Made by a program: the position numbers and the translations under genes
In this document: one piece after another, positions 38,996-49,060 of the stretch
Position numbering within the stretch: position 1 is the first letter of the stretch
How the letters are laid out: each line of letters starts with the position of its first letter
Notes under the pieces: generated by a model
Seen by the model: only the letters and a program-made list of their open reading frames with translations
Told to the model about the DNA's origin: nothing
The model's database searches: none
Assembly (NCBI GenBank): GCA_007922305.1
Contig: ML677334.1
Location: 64,473,037 to 64,537,036, forward strand
DNA: 64,000 bases
Source: Dermatemys mawii
Taxonomy: Eukaryota; Chordata; Testudines; Dermatemydidae
Reading direction: 5' to 3'

Positions 38996-40152
38996 TGCGA
39001 TGGGTTGTCACTCCTGGGGCGCAGTCTGGGAAACTGCTGCACCTCTCTAACCACTCAGTTGAGTTGGAGACACAGGGCCCATTATCACCCAATACAACAG
39101 GTGGTGCCACTCACCCAAACTGGACTACCTTAGTGCAACCAGCAGACACCAGCCAATTTCCCAGCTCCCTAGGCATACACCCACCCTCTGTAGTATAAAC
39201 ACCAAATGGTACCATCTTACATTGAACAGAGATTTGTACAAAGTAAGCTCATAAAGTTTGCCCCTCCCTTAATGTGGGGAGGAAATGCAACAGCCCCTAC
39301 TCGTTGAGCTAAGATTTCCAAGCACTTCACTCCAAACTTACTGGTATAGATAAAGCAAACAAGTTTATTAAAAAGGGTAGATGTTAAGTAATTATAAGTG
39401 ATAGCAAACAGATCAAAGCATATTACCTAGTAAATAAACAAAAATTCAGACTAAGCCTAAGATACTAGAAAGATAGGATATGAATGAGCAAATTTTCACC
39501 TTGGCTGATGATACATGCAGGCTTTCAGATTCTTAAGGGATAAGCTGCATTCGTTTTGTACTTTGGGATCCCCACCCTCTTTCCAAGTCCTTTCCCTTAG
39601 GAGCTTTTCTTAGGTGCTCAGTTGTGGGGGAATGAAGAACAAGAGATGATGTCACTCCCTGCCTTATATAGATTTAGCATATGGCGGGAACCATTTTTTT
39701 CAAACTTTGGTTCCCAGACAAGTTTGTGGAAAAATACTGACACCCCAAAATGGAGTCCAGAATCATGTGGCTTGGTCATATGCCCTTGCAGAGTCATAGC
39801 AGCCATTACTTATGTGCTGGCCAAAAGGTCCACATGAAAGTTAAGCTATTCTACAACATATTGTCTTTGTTGATTGGCCATTAACACTGTCTGGTTTTTT
39901 CATTGTTATACCTGAAAGGCTGGCTGTGGGTATTTTCCAGAGTAAATGCATTTGAAATACAGATCCACAGTCAATATTTATAATTTCAGATGCAAAAGTG
40001 TTACACGTATACAAACAGAATAATTGTATTTGGCAAATCATAACTTTTCCAATGAGACCATACATGACCCATCTTATACAAAATGCATCGTAGTTATGCC
40101 ATAATCATTTCATAATAATATCATTTTGAAGAATATCGGGTGTAGTGTCACA
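38996..40152 (-). mobile_element. Solo LTR with 5-bp target duplication
   Basis: GGCAG is duplicated exactly at 38991-38995 and 40153-40157. The 1157-bp unit begins TGCGATGGG and ends AGTGTCACA (TG...CA). On the - strand it starts TGTGACACTACACCC. A TATA box, CTATATAAGG, follows (39662-39671 on +, about 480 bp in). An AATAAA signal lies about 300 bp further on (TTTATT at about 39363-39368), which gives a standard U3-R-U5 order. There is no primer-binding site, polypurine tract or coding interior beside it, so it is a solo LTR. Family (endogenous retrovirus or gypsy) cannot be set from sequence alone. Confidence 0.85.
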
Positions 40153-40571
40153 GGCAGAATTAAAAAATGTTGTTTAAAGTTTATTAAAGGTTGGTTTAAA
40201 GGTATTTATTTTCCATATTTTGATCTGTGATATTGTCTATTGGTATTTTAATGGTTATAAAGCTTTAATTCTTTGAATCTCAAAGTCTCCTGCAAAAAAT
40301 TGAATTCTGCCAAGCCTGTCTGTCTCTTTAGAAACCGATTGTCTTGAGTATTGTTCAGGGAATTTTGCCACTTAGGTGGTACTTGTTGTTAATCAATCTG
40401 AGATTGTTTTTAGTGAAACATCTTGGATGTAACTGAAAGAAAATATAACCTTTCAGTTACATCCAAAGTATTTTTTTTAAGTGTCTCCTCAGATAAGGAC
40501 ATGTAAAAAGAATAAGGTACTTCTAAAGCTGAATGTAAAAAGTGTATGAAAGGAAAAGCTGTATTATACAT

Positions 40572-40976
40572 CAGTGATTTTCAACCAGGGGTACATGTAC
40601 TTCTGGGGGTACACAGAGATCTTCCAGTGGGTACATCAGCTCATTTACCTAGTTTTACAACAGACTACATAAAAAGCACTAGTGAAGTCAGTACAAACTA
40701 AAATTTCATACAGATAATGACTTGTTTATACTGCTCTATATACTATACACTGAAATGTAAGTACAATATGTATATTCCAGTTTATGTATTTTATAATGAT
40801 ATGATGAAAATGAGAAAGTAAGCCATTTTTCAGTAGTAATATGCTGTGACACTTTTGTATTTTCATGTCTGATTTTGTAAGCAAGTAATTTTAAAGTGAG
40901 GTGAAACTTGGGAATATGCAAGACAAATCAGATTCCTGAAAGGGGTACAGTAGTCTGGAATGGTTGAGAGCCACTG
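40572..40976. mobile_element. Non-autonomous hAT (Charlie-like) element
   Basis: The left end, CAGTGATTTTCAACCAGGGG, and the reverse complement of the right end, CAGTGGCTCTCAACCATTCC, are inverted repeats of the CAGTGGTTCTCAACC type known for hAT/Charlie elements. The flanking 8-mers (TTATACAT and TCATAAGT) match at only 5 of 8 positions, so the target duplication has decayed or never matched. The interior is AT-rich and has no transposase frame. Confidence 0.7.
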
Positions 40977-41718
40977 TCATAAGTGCACTGGAGGCTAATT
41001 CAGTGCAAACTCTCTTAAATTCTATTCCTTCATATTTTATTCCTGGGTTTAAAGCTAAATGAGGGACTCTGTGTAGTGTTACAATGCTCTCTGGAGAGTT
41101 TTAGATTTGATTAAAAGTCTGTTAAGAAGTTTTGTAATATATCATTTATGCAATTTTCAAAGAATGAGAGATTTTACATAGTACTTGCTGCAAGGTGAGC
41201 ATTAAGAAAATAGTCTCTGAAAACACTGTTATGATGTAATATAGTTTAATAAAATTCCCAATTATTGCAATTTATAAGTGTAAAGAATACCAGAAGTTGA
41301 AATAACTCCTTAACTGACTTTTTTTTTTCAGGTTCTAGCCTATGATAGTAAGGCACTCATGTTTTTTTAGACAGTTGAAACCTAAACAAAAAATGCCTGT
41401 CTGTTCATAAGGTAATAAAAGTTTAGTAAGAGGGCAACAATCTAGAACATTCTTCAGAAAGGTCTCTACAGTTCTGAAGATCATATATCCACAATTCCAA
41501 TTGCCAGCCCAGAAATAGCTAAATATTTTAGGGAACAGTGAAGAACATGGGAGTTAGCTACATAATTTTTATAAATATTACATGTACCTGTTCATTTGAT
41601 TGTCGTTATGCTGTTTGCCTCTTGGTTTCAAAGGAGTTAACTCCAGCAGGAACTCACTTCACATCTGCAGGAACCAGGCAATGGCTTTAGATGACCCAAT
41701 CACTGGTATTTGACAGTA

Positions 41719-41838
41719 GGGTGACCAGACAGCAAGTGTGAAAAATCTGGACAAGGGGTGGAGGGTAATAGGCACCTATGTCAGACAAAGCCCCAAATAT
41801 CAGGACTGTCCCTATAAAACCAGGATATTTGGTCACTC
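41719..41838. mobile_element. Short TA-flanked inverted-repeat element, copy 3
   Basis: TA|GGGTGACCAGACAGCAAGTG at the left and CCAGGATATTTGGTCACTC at the right form imperfect inverted ends; the right TA has mutated to TG. The interior, GCAAGTGTGAAAAATCTGG and AGACAAAGCCCC, matches copy 1 at 1853-1985. Confidence 0.7.
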
Positions 41839-41918
41839 TGCTTGACAGACAATACAGAGAGCAAACTGCTTTGAAGGTTATCCTGACACTCCCCCTCCAT
41901 GGGGTACATAAGCTTAGA

Positions 41919-42385
41919 GTTACCATGTTTTAACATTCAAAAAAGAGGACACTCCATGGGGAGGGGGTAGCCCCACCCCCTAACCACTCCTTCCCACTTC
42001 CGGTCCCCTGGCTGCCCCCTACTAAACCCCCAACCCATCCAACCCCCCCCTGCTCCTTGTCCCCTTATTGCCCCCTCCTGGGACCCCTGCCCCTAACCTC
42101 CCCCCGGGACACCACCATCCCTTCTCCTAGTCCCCGACTGCCCCCTTTTGAGACCCCCCCACACCCTAACTTCCCCCCTAGGACCCCACCCCCTACTTGT
42201 CCCCTGACTGCCCTGACCCCTATCCACACCACTGCCAGACCCCTGGGACTCCCATGCCCATCCAACTGCTGCCTGTCCCCTGACTGCCCCCCCAGAACCT
42301 TCAATTCATCTAACCCCCAATTCATCTAACCCCCCTGCTCCCTGTCCCCTGACTGCCCTGACCCCTATCTACACATGAGGTTAGG
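41919..42385. repeat. C-rich degenerate tandem repeat (transposon interior)
   Basis: After AGAGTTACCATGTTTTAACA the sequence becomes strongly C-rich on +, with repeated CCCCTGACTGCCC-like units (for example near 42199, 42279 and 42347). The same wording fills the interior of the hAT elements at 43861-44999 and, inverted, 53161-53780. This is probably a rearranged or partial relative of those elements; no clean termini were found. Proline-rich open frames here are compositional. Confidence 0.5.
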
Positions 42386-42512
42386 TTAGGGATAGTCTGC
42401 TGTCTCTCCGATGAGGATAGGGATAGTCTGATGTGGGACTCCTGTATCTCTTGTTTGAAGGTGTTCCACTTTAATTAACTAATTGAATAACTAATTAATT
42501 AATCCGGTAAAA

Positions 42513-43030
42513 ATAACTCTATGACCTGGTGGCTAGGGCACTCACACATCAGGTGGAGGGGGCACTTGAACTGTGGATTTCCCACATCTTACATTAATAC
42601 CCTAATCACCAGACTAAAGGTTATAAGGCAGGTCCTCCTCCCCCTGCACTGTTTTGTGTGGACTCGCCTGTGGGGCCTGATCTGGTAGGCGGCTTCTGAG
42701 CATGCCTGCTGGATTGGGCCCTGCACACAACTTGAGCACCTGAACTCTTATCTTTCCCCTGATTGGTGGATCACTTTGGAGCTTATCTGGAAGATAGGGG
42801 GCCTAAAGTGAGGCAGCAGGGCATACGTTCAGAGGCAGGAACACAGGCACCCAGGGAACTTTTACTACAAAATCTTAGGTTCCACATGAGTTTAGGCACC
42901 TATTGAATTAGGCAGCAGCAAAGCAGGAGTTTTGTTGGATCCCATTGGAGCCTAAAAATGGGACTTAGTACTTTTGTGGATCCCATTAAAGTGATATGAT
43001 TGATTTTGTTGGGGATACCTTAGATTTGCC
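42513..43030. repeat. tRNA-like SINE head with attached repeat
   Basis: GACCTGGTGGCTAGGGCACT is A-box-like; a weak B box, CACTTGAACTGTGG, follows, and then the inverted segment TACCCTAATCACCAGAC. The downstream block to about 43030 (AAATCTTAGGTTCCACATGA, TTTAGGCACCTATTGAATTA, GGATCCCATTGGAGCCTAAA) is wording I know from a dispersed turtle repeat. Whether these form one element or two adjacent ones is unclear. Confidence 0.45.
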
Positions 43031-43487
43031 CCAGCACAAAAGAGATTAGAATCTCACCTCAGAAGTCTGAGCAATTAAAATGACATGCAAGAAAGCAAAA
43101 CCATTTTTGTCATTCTTACACTCTAAGTTGCACTTTGATATTAAGTAACAGGAATATAATTGTGGGTGAGATTTCCAAAAACACTAATTTATTGTCTAAT
43201 TTTGCTCACGTTCAAATCAAGTGGAGTCTTATGGTCAACTTCCACGGGATCAGAGTTAGGCCAATAGTGAGCATTTTTGAAAACTCCACTGCTTTTGTGT
43301 TGTTAATAACATTGTTGTTTCAACAAGATCCTCCATTGCTTGGGCATCGTAGATGTTCGGAAGACTGCTACAATGTAAAGTTATTTCTCAAACTTAAGAT
43401 GTTCTCAAATGTACTAAAACCTGCTAAATTCTGTGTTGCATACATTATTAATTAGTAGTAGTATCGTGATTATTTTATATTCATATT

Positions 43488-43620
43488 TCAGAGGTATGGA
43501 GAGGCCCAATAGGATGAGGGTCCTATTATAATAGGTGCTGTACATACCCATACTACGATAGTATCTTTTCTGAAGTGCTTACGATTGAAGAAGACAAATG
43601 ATACACGAAGAAGGATGCAG
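43488..43620 (-). repeat. SINE 3'-tail fragment
   Basis: GAGGCCCAATAGGATGAGGG, ATAGGTGCTGTACATACCCA and GAAGTGCTTACGATTGAAGA are the reverse complement of the tail block seen at 45735-45866 and 62175-62460. It is diverged and headless. Confidence 0.5.
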
Positions 43621-43860
43621 TCTCACACATACATTTTTGTACATTTTAAAAATAATTAAACAGTTAGTGTCTACTAACCCATCTACCTCCAAGATATCAT
43701 TAATTTAACTTTGATCATTTCATTTATGTGAAGATAACAAAGTTCTTGCCTTGCACGTTAATGGCCCAGAGTCTACTGTTTGCTTACATTTACAATAATA
43801 ATTTAACATACGCCAGGGAAAAAAAATAACTGGCACAGCTATAAAATCCAGAGTCTGAGG

Positions 43861-44999
43861 CAGGGGTGGGCAAACTTTTTGGGCCCGGGGGCCACACTGG
43901 TTTTCAAAATTCTGCAGGGGGCCAGGTAGGGAAGGCTGTGCCTCTCCAAACAGCCTGGCTCCGCCCCCATCCGACCTCCCCACCCACTTCCTGCCCCCTG
44001 ACTGCCCCCCTCAGAACCTTCCACCAATCCAACCCCCCCTCCTGTTCTTTGTCCCCTGATTGCCCCCTCAGAAAACCCCCCACTCTAACTGCCCCCCCCA
44101 GGACCCAACCCCCTATCTAAGCCCCTTTGCTCTTTGTTCCCTGATTGTCCCCTCCTAAGACATCCTCCCACACACGCTTCTCCTAGGGAGGGTATGAAAA
44201 CAAATTAGTGACCACCCTAACCACCACCCCCCAGGACCCCACCACCTAAGCCCCCCCCCACCTTGCTTACCATGCTCAGCCAGGAATGGGGCCCCTGGGA
44301 CACCAGCTGGGGGCTCCTTGGGGACAGTGAATGGAGGGTTGGGGGATCCTATAGGACATGGTATGGGGGCTCCTTAGGGAAGATAAATGGGGGCTCCCTG
44401 CATGTCTTGGGGGTCCCTGGAGCAGTGGATGGAGGCTCCCTAGGGGGTAACTGGGGAGGTCCCCGGGAAAGGGGATGGGGGCTCCTGGGGGGGGGGGGGG
44501 TGGGGCAGGAGAGGGGTCTCCTGGGAGGAGCTTCACGGGTCTCTGGGAAAGACCCCGCCTAGGGAACCTGCGACACCTCTCGAGCCCCAGCTCTGCACAG
44601 CACCTTCTGTCCTTCCCGCTCCCCAGCCACCGGCCCCGCACTCACTCGCCACTCGCTCCCCGCTGGCCAGCTGTGGCTACAGCATGTGGGGGCCACGCTC
44701 TGAGCCACACCTTGGCCCGGGAGCGCGGAGCCTGCAGCGGGCGGTACTCGGCCCGGCACCGTGGCTCGGGAGCACGGTGCTCGACCTGGCCTCTGGGGCC
44801 CAAGGTCGGGAGCTCGTGGCCCCGCAGAGTACTGCTTTCGGCCTGCCCCCAGCTGGGGAGCGCTGTGCCTCGCAGCTTCCCGCCCAGGGCCGGGAGCGCA
44901 GGGGCACTAGCACCAGGCCCCCGGCCTGAGCTCGGCGGGCCGGATAAAAATGGCCAACGGGCCACATATGGCCCACGGGCCGTAGTTTGCCCACCCCTG
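43861..44999. mobile_element. Non-autonomous hAT element with perfect 8-bp target duplication
   Basis: Both ends carry the 16-bp inverted repeat CAGGGGTGGGCAAACT, flanked by a perfect GTCTGAGG duplication (43853-43860 and 45000-45007). This is unequivocal hAT insertion structure. The 1139-bp interior is GC-rich: C-rich CCCCTGACTGCCC-like units at 43990-44160, G-rich units at 44330-44520 with a long G-run near 44490, and a CpG-rich part at 44540-44940. Open frames in it read Pro/Gly/Arg-rich on several phases and show no transposase or zinc-finger motif. It looks young, judging from its intact ends. Confidence 0.9.
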
Positions 45000-45199
45000 G
45001 TCTGAGGAGTCACTTCATTATAGCCAGGAAAATGTAAATATAGCTAGGACATTACTGGCAGTTCCATTAGAAATTAAAGAAGATAAACCTTAGATTTTTT
45101 TAAAAAATTATAGTTAGGATATCGTTTTCGGTATCCCTCATAAATTGATTCAGTAAAGTTAATACATATAATACTGTATTTATTGTGCATGCAAATAGT

Positions 45200-45866
45200 A
45201 ACTTTACCAGCATATACACTGCAGGACTGTGCTACAAGCTGACAGCTGGTTTATGCTTTAGACCACGGGTCTCTAAACTTTTCGAGACGAGACGAGATGA
45301 AATCTAAAATATTAGATTTTTACGGGGCTTTGCAGGCCTCTGCCATGCTTCTCCCCCTTGCTCCTCCAGCCACTGCCACGACCGCCCCCCCCGGGGGGGG
45401 GGGCGGGGGGGGGGGGGCGGCGTACCCCCCCCTTTGCTTCTCCAGCCTCTGCCACGACCTCCCCCTCTTTGCTCCTCTGGCCGCGCCGCAGGGGCACTCA
45501 TCCCTTTGCTCCCCCAGCCACGCTGCTGCTGCGATGCCCCCCTTTGCTTCTCCAGCCGCACCACAGGAGCACTCATCCCTCCGCACATGGGGCCGCCAGC
45601 AGCAGCTCATGCGAGGGGGCAGCAGCGGCTTCTCTATATACCTGCTCAGCGGGAGTCAGAGGGGCCGGACAAATCACCACTGTGGGCCAGATCCAGCCCC
45701 CGCGCTGTAGTTTGGAGACCCCTGCTTTAAACTGTAAGCTTCTTGGAGCAGAGTTCGTATCTTTCTATGTGTTTGTATAGTGCCTATCACAGTGCAGTCC
45801 CTCAATGGGTTATTGGGGCATTCAGGTGCTACCACAAAGCCAATAACAATGATAATAGTAATAAAG
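45200..45866 (+). mobile_element. SINE copy split by a hAT insertion
   Basis: Left part: about 45200-45263 (ending TTTATGCTTTAGAC). Right part from 45725: CTTTAAACTGTAAGCTTCTTGG, GTTTGTATAGTGCCTATCAC, TTCAGGTGCTACCACAAAGC, AATAATAGTAATAAAG. Joined without one target copy, the wording matches the usual SINE tail (TTTAGACTGTAAGCT...). The SINE head is not recognisable. Confidence 0.55.
45264..45724. mobile_element. Non-autonomous hAT-like element nested in a SINE
   Basis: The left end, CACGGGTCTCTAAACTTTT, and the reverse complement of the right end, CAGGGGTCTCCAAACTACAG, are inverted repeats. The flanking 8-mers CTTTAGAC and CTTTAAAC differ at one base. The 461-bp interior is GC-rich, with a C/G homopolymer block at about 45386-45430 and two or three repeats of CTTTGCTTCTCCAGCC-like wording. 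No transposase is encoded. Confidence 0.8.
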
Positions 45867-46700
45867 TTTTGATGGCAAGGAGGAATAGGAAGCATATTAT
45901 TTTTATCCTCTTTAGTTTAGCATTATTTTCTCTTTGACTGGGTTTCAGGCAGGTCCTTTGAAAAAGATTAATGAAAAAAGCTAGTGCATTTACCACAGCA
46001 ATTCCTTTTCAAATGAGAGCACAGCAGTTGCTGAACTGGTTTTATCTGGAATTAGACTACTAATTAAAAAGAACTTCTAAACATTAGGATAATGATAGTC
46101 AGAGGTATTTTAATGAATCTTTGTGAAGGAAGACCAGGAGGAAAATGGCTAATCAAACCACAAGCATTGTAATGTAATTTCACTTTTATCTCATGACCTT
46201 CACAAATATCATGCGACTTTTGTAGTGGTAAATATTTGGCAAAGTTTTTGCTTGCTTAGCTACTCTCAAAGTACTTTGACTCTCTTTATACTCAGGGAAT
46301 ACATAGCACTTTGTGCTAAGTAAGGGTCACAATGTGATTCTTATAATTATATATTGAAATATTTGGTCAATGCTAGAACCATCTGTTTATTTTCATAGAA
46401 AGTAAATTTGGGAAAACTCTTACAAATATACAAATGTTGTTTAAAGACAGTAAAAAATAGAAAGGAAGAAACAAAACAAAGGCTATGAGGGTTTAACCCA
46501 AACAGAAAATGCAGAGATTTTTAAGCATATTTAGCAACCTGAATGATCCTTTTTTTTGTTTTGTGGGTCCATGAAGCCTGGAATACCCCTTCCATCATTT
46601 GCTCCTGGTTGGTGTGACGTCCGAGCCAGTGCTCTAATGATGGTGGTGGCATACCTATCAGAGACCATTGATGGGATTGTTAGTCTCTGGAAGAATAAAT

Positions 46701-46724
46701 CTTGTTTGTTTGTTTGTTTGTTTC
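46701..46724 (+). repeat. (TTTG)n microsatellite
   Basis: About six tandem TTTG/TTGT units. A simple repeat, probably polymorphic. Confidence 0.9.
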
Positions 46725-48570
46725 CCCAGTGCTGCACTTGAAAAAAGTTCTGCTTCCTTATTTTTGTAGATCATTGCAGAAAAATAGGACTAACATTAAA
46801 GCTTAAATGTTGCAGTTGTGCATCCATATTTTGCATTCATAGTCCTCCTTAGTCACATGAGTGGCCTCATTGAAGTCAACGGACCAAATCCTTGCTCTCC
46901 AAGGACACAAAGCACATCTGCAATCTTCAGGAGCCCTCCAAAAACATCCCCTGCACTGGAGAAAGGAGTTGGAGAGTTCATGACTTGAAATGGATTATTT
47001 GCATGGCTAAAGTTAACTCGTGATTGTGGGTTGCAGGACAGGGGTATATAGTAAGAGTTCAGTGCCCCAGGTAAGTGGCGTAAGGACATTTTCTTAGATA
47101 TTTTAATTTCTCTTTAGTTCTTTCTTCAGTCCCTAGTGCTGCTTGTCCTATAATCTCTGTTTCATGCTTAGTGCAACATCATAGTAGGTACAGAGAAAAT
47201 GACATCACCAGAGCTGTTCAAAATTCAGCTCCCAGATCTTCATTCTGCAGTGACTGAACTCTTGCAGCTCCCATGGAGAGTGCAAAATGAGGGCACTCCG
47301 TACTTTGCAGGAAGCACTAAATACCTGGCAGAGTCGGGCCCACTTTCTTTGCATGGGATTTACACCATTTTGCTTTTAGTTGTGAGAGTAGATCCCAAAA
47401 AGTCAAAGCAAGAGTAAGTCACCCCCACCAAAGTTCACTTGTTTTGGGGGGCACTAGCAAATGATGAAGGGAGCTGGTGCCTAGGCCAATGACCCTGCAT
47501 TGGTGGAAGGGCAGAGGCTCTTTGGCTGCCTGCCAGCTGCTCCAGCTGGGAACTCAGCCAGCGAATCAGCATGGGAATTAAGTGTTCACATTCTTCTTTT
47601 CCCCACAAGTCAACTGATAGCTATAAAAATGAGATTCAAGGAAGGGCCAACTATGATTAACTTTTTGGTGGTGGTTTTATCTCTGCTCTGTTCTAGTTGG
47701 GTGATAATGCCAGCTGTGCAAAGGGATTTTTTTTTTTAAAAAAAAGAGGCAATGAAAATAAAGTCTTTTAGGATTTGCATCAAATAAGAGCTTTCTTTCA
47801 CAGTTCAAACCTTTGAAGTCGAAGTTGGTTTTTATATTTAGTGAACTGCTATAAAAATGAACTTTTAATATAAGTAAAAGTTATACTTGCCATCTGAGGA
47901 TCTCCGTGCAATTCATTAACATTAATGAGTTTTGCCTCACAACATTCCTGTGATGTAAACTACCTATAATTCTAATTTTGTAGTTGACATTTTCTGCATT
48001 AAAAGGCTAAGAGTGATATCCTGCATATTCATCAACAGTGGAGCTCTTTGTTTGCTGTTCTCAGGGCCTGATTCTCTTTTTCTTATACTGGTGTAGCTCC
48101 AGTAAGTTACTCTCTCCAGAAGGGGCACACTGGTTTCTCAGACTTTATGATCATCAGCAGAGATAGAATCCAAGACATCTGTGTGCCAAAAAAAAAACAA
48201 CCCACAGGCACTTACTACTTGAACTAAAGCAGAATCTCCAGCTGCATGAATTGTTAAAATTTTTAATCTCTGTAAATCAGGTACTAGAGGGCAGCATAAC
48301 TGCAAGCAGGTCTATTTCTCTGTTCAGGAGAGAACAATGATCCATATATATGCACAAATCAGTATATTATACAGAAAAGTAAGGATGGTCCTAATATTAA
48401 ACTTTTTCAGAATCCCTTTTTCTGTTTTCTATCTTGAACAACCTGTTTTTCTGCTAGCAGCTGGATATAGCATGCTTACACATATTTAATTCATTTTAAG
48501 ATCTTACTTGTACCTAACTTTCTAATTTTGTAAACCAGTCTATTTCTATTATCTGGCTAGACTGAAAGAA

Positions 48571-49060
48571 TGACAGGAGACATTAGATATGGGTTTAATC
48601 AGGCTGCAACTTTATTATTAGACAGATGTCAGGGACTACTCCGGCAGATAAGAAATGTGCAGTGCAGGTGACAAATTTGACAAATTTTGCAAAATTCCCT
48701 TGCCAGGACATTACCAATTCCAGCCAATTTGGGATGGGGAAGGGGCTTCCACTACTTCCCACTATTTATCCAGGTCCGTCCAGCAATTCCCTTGCTGGGA
48801 CCTTTCTGACCTCCCCCCTCATAGGAGGGGTTAAGGTGGGCTATGATGATGCGGCGGGGGTTGGCTCCCTGCAGGACCAATCATAGGAGTACCCAACTGT
48901 CTCCCCCCTCCACCCCCCGGGACTTGCTCAATTACCAAGCACCTCTCCTTAATTTCTTTTCCAGGCCATTTTCTGTTTTTTTGTTTTGTTTTGGGGTTTT
49001 TTGCCTTAATGTATGGAGTACCTACACTGAACACCCGCTATACAGTTAAATAAAGAGCTG
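48571..49060 (-). mobile_element. Possible LTR fragment
   Basis: On the - strand, a TATA-like GATAAATAG (about 48763-48771) is followed some 150 bp later by AATAAAGTTGCAG (about 48605-48617). The sequence then ends CTCCTGTCA at 48571, a plausible LTR end. The other boundary and a target duplication were not found. GC-rich wording continues to about 49390, with a C-run at about 49134-49149. It could equally be another repeat type. Confidence 0.35.

Noticed and set aside
44475..45013. Open frames of 176 and 123 residues in the hAT element
   Set aside because: Gly/Pro/Arg-rich, on both strands; no hAT dimerisation domain, zinc finger or catalytic motif.
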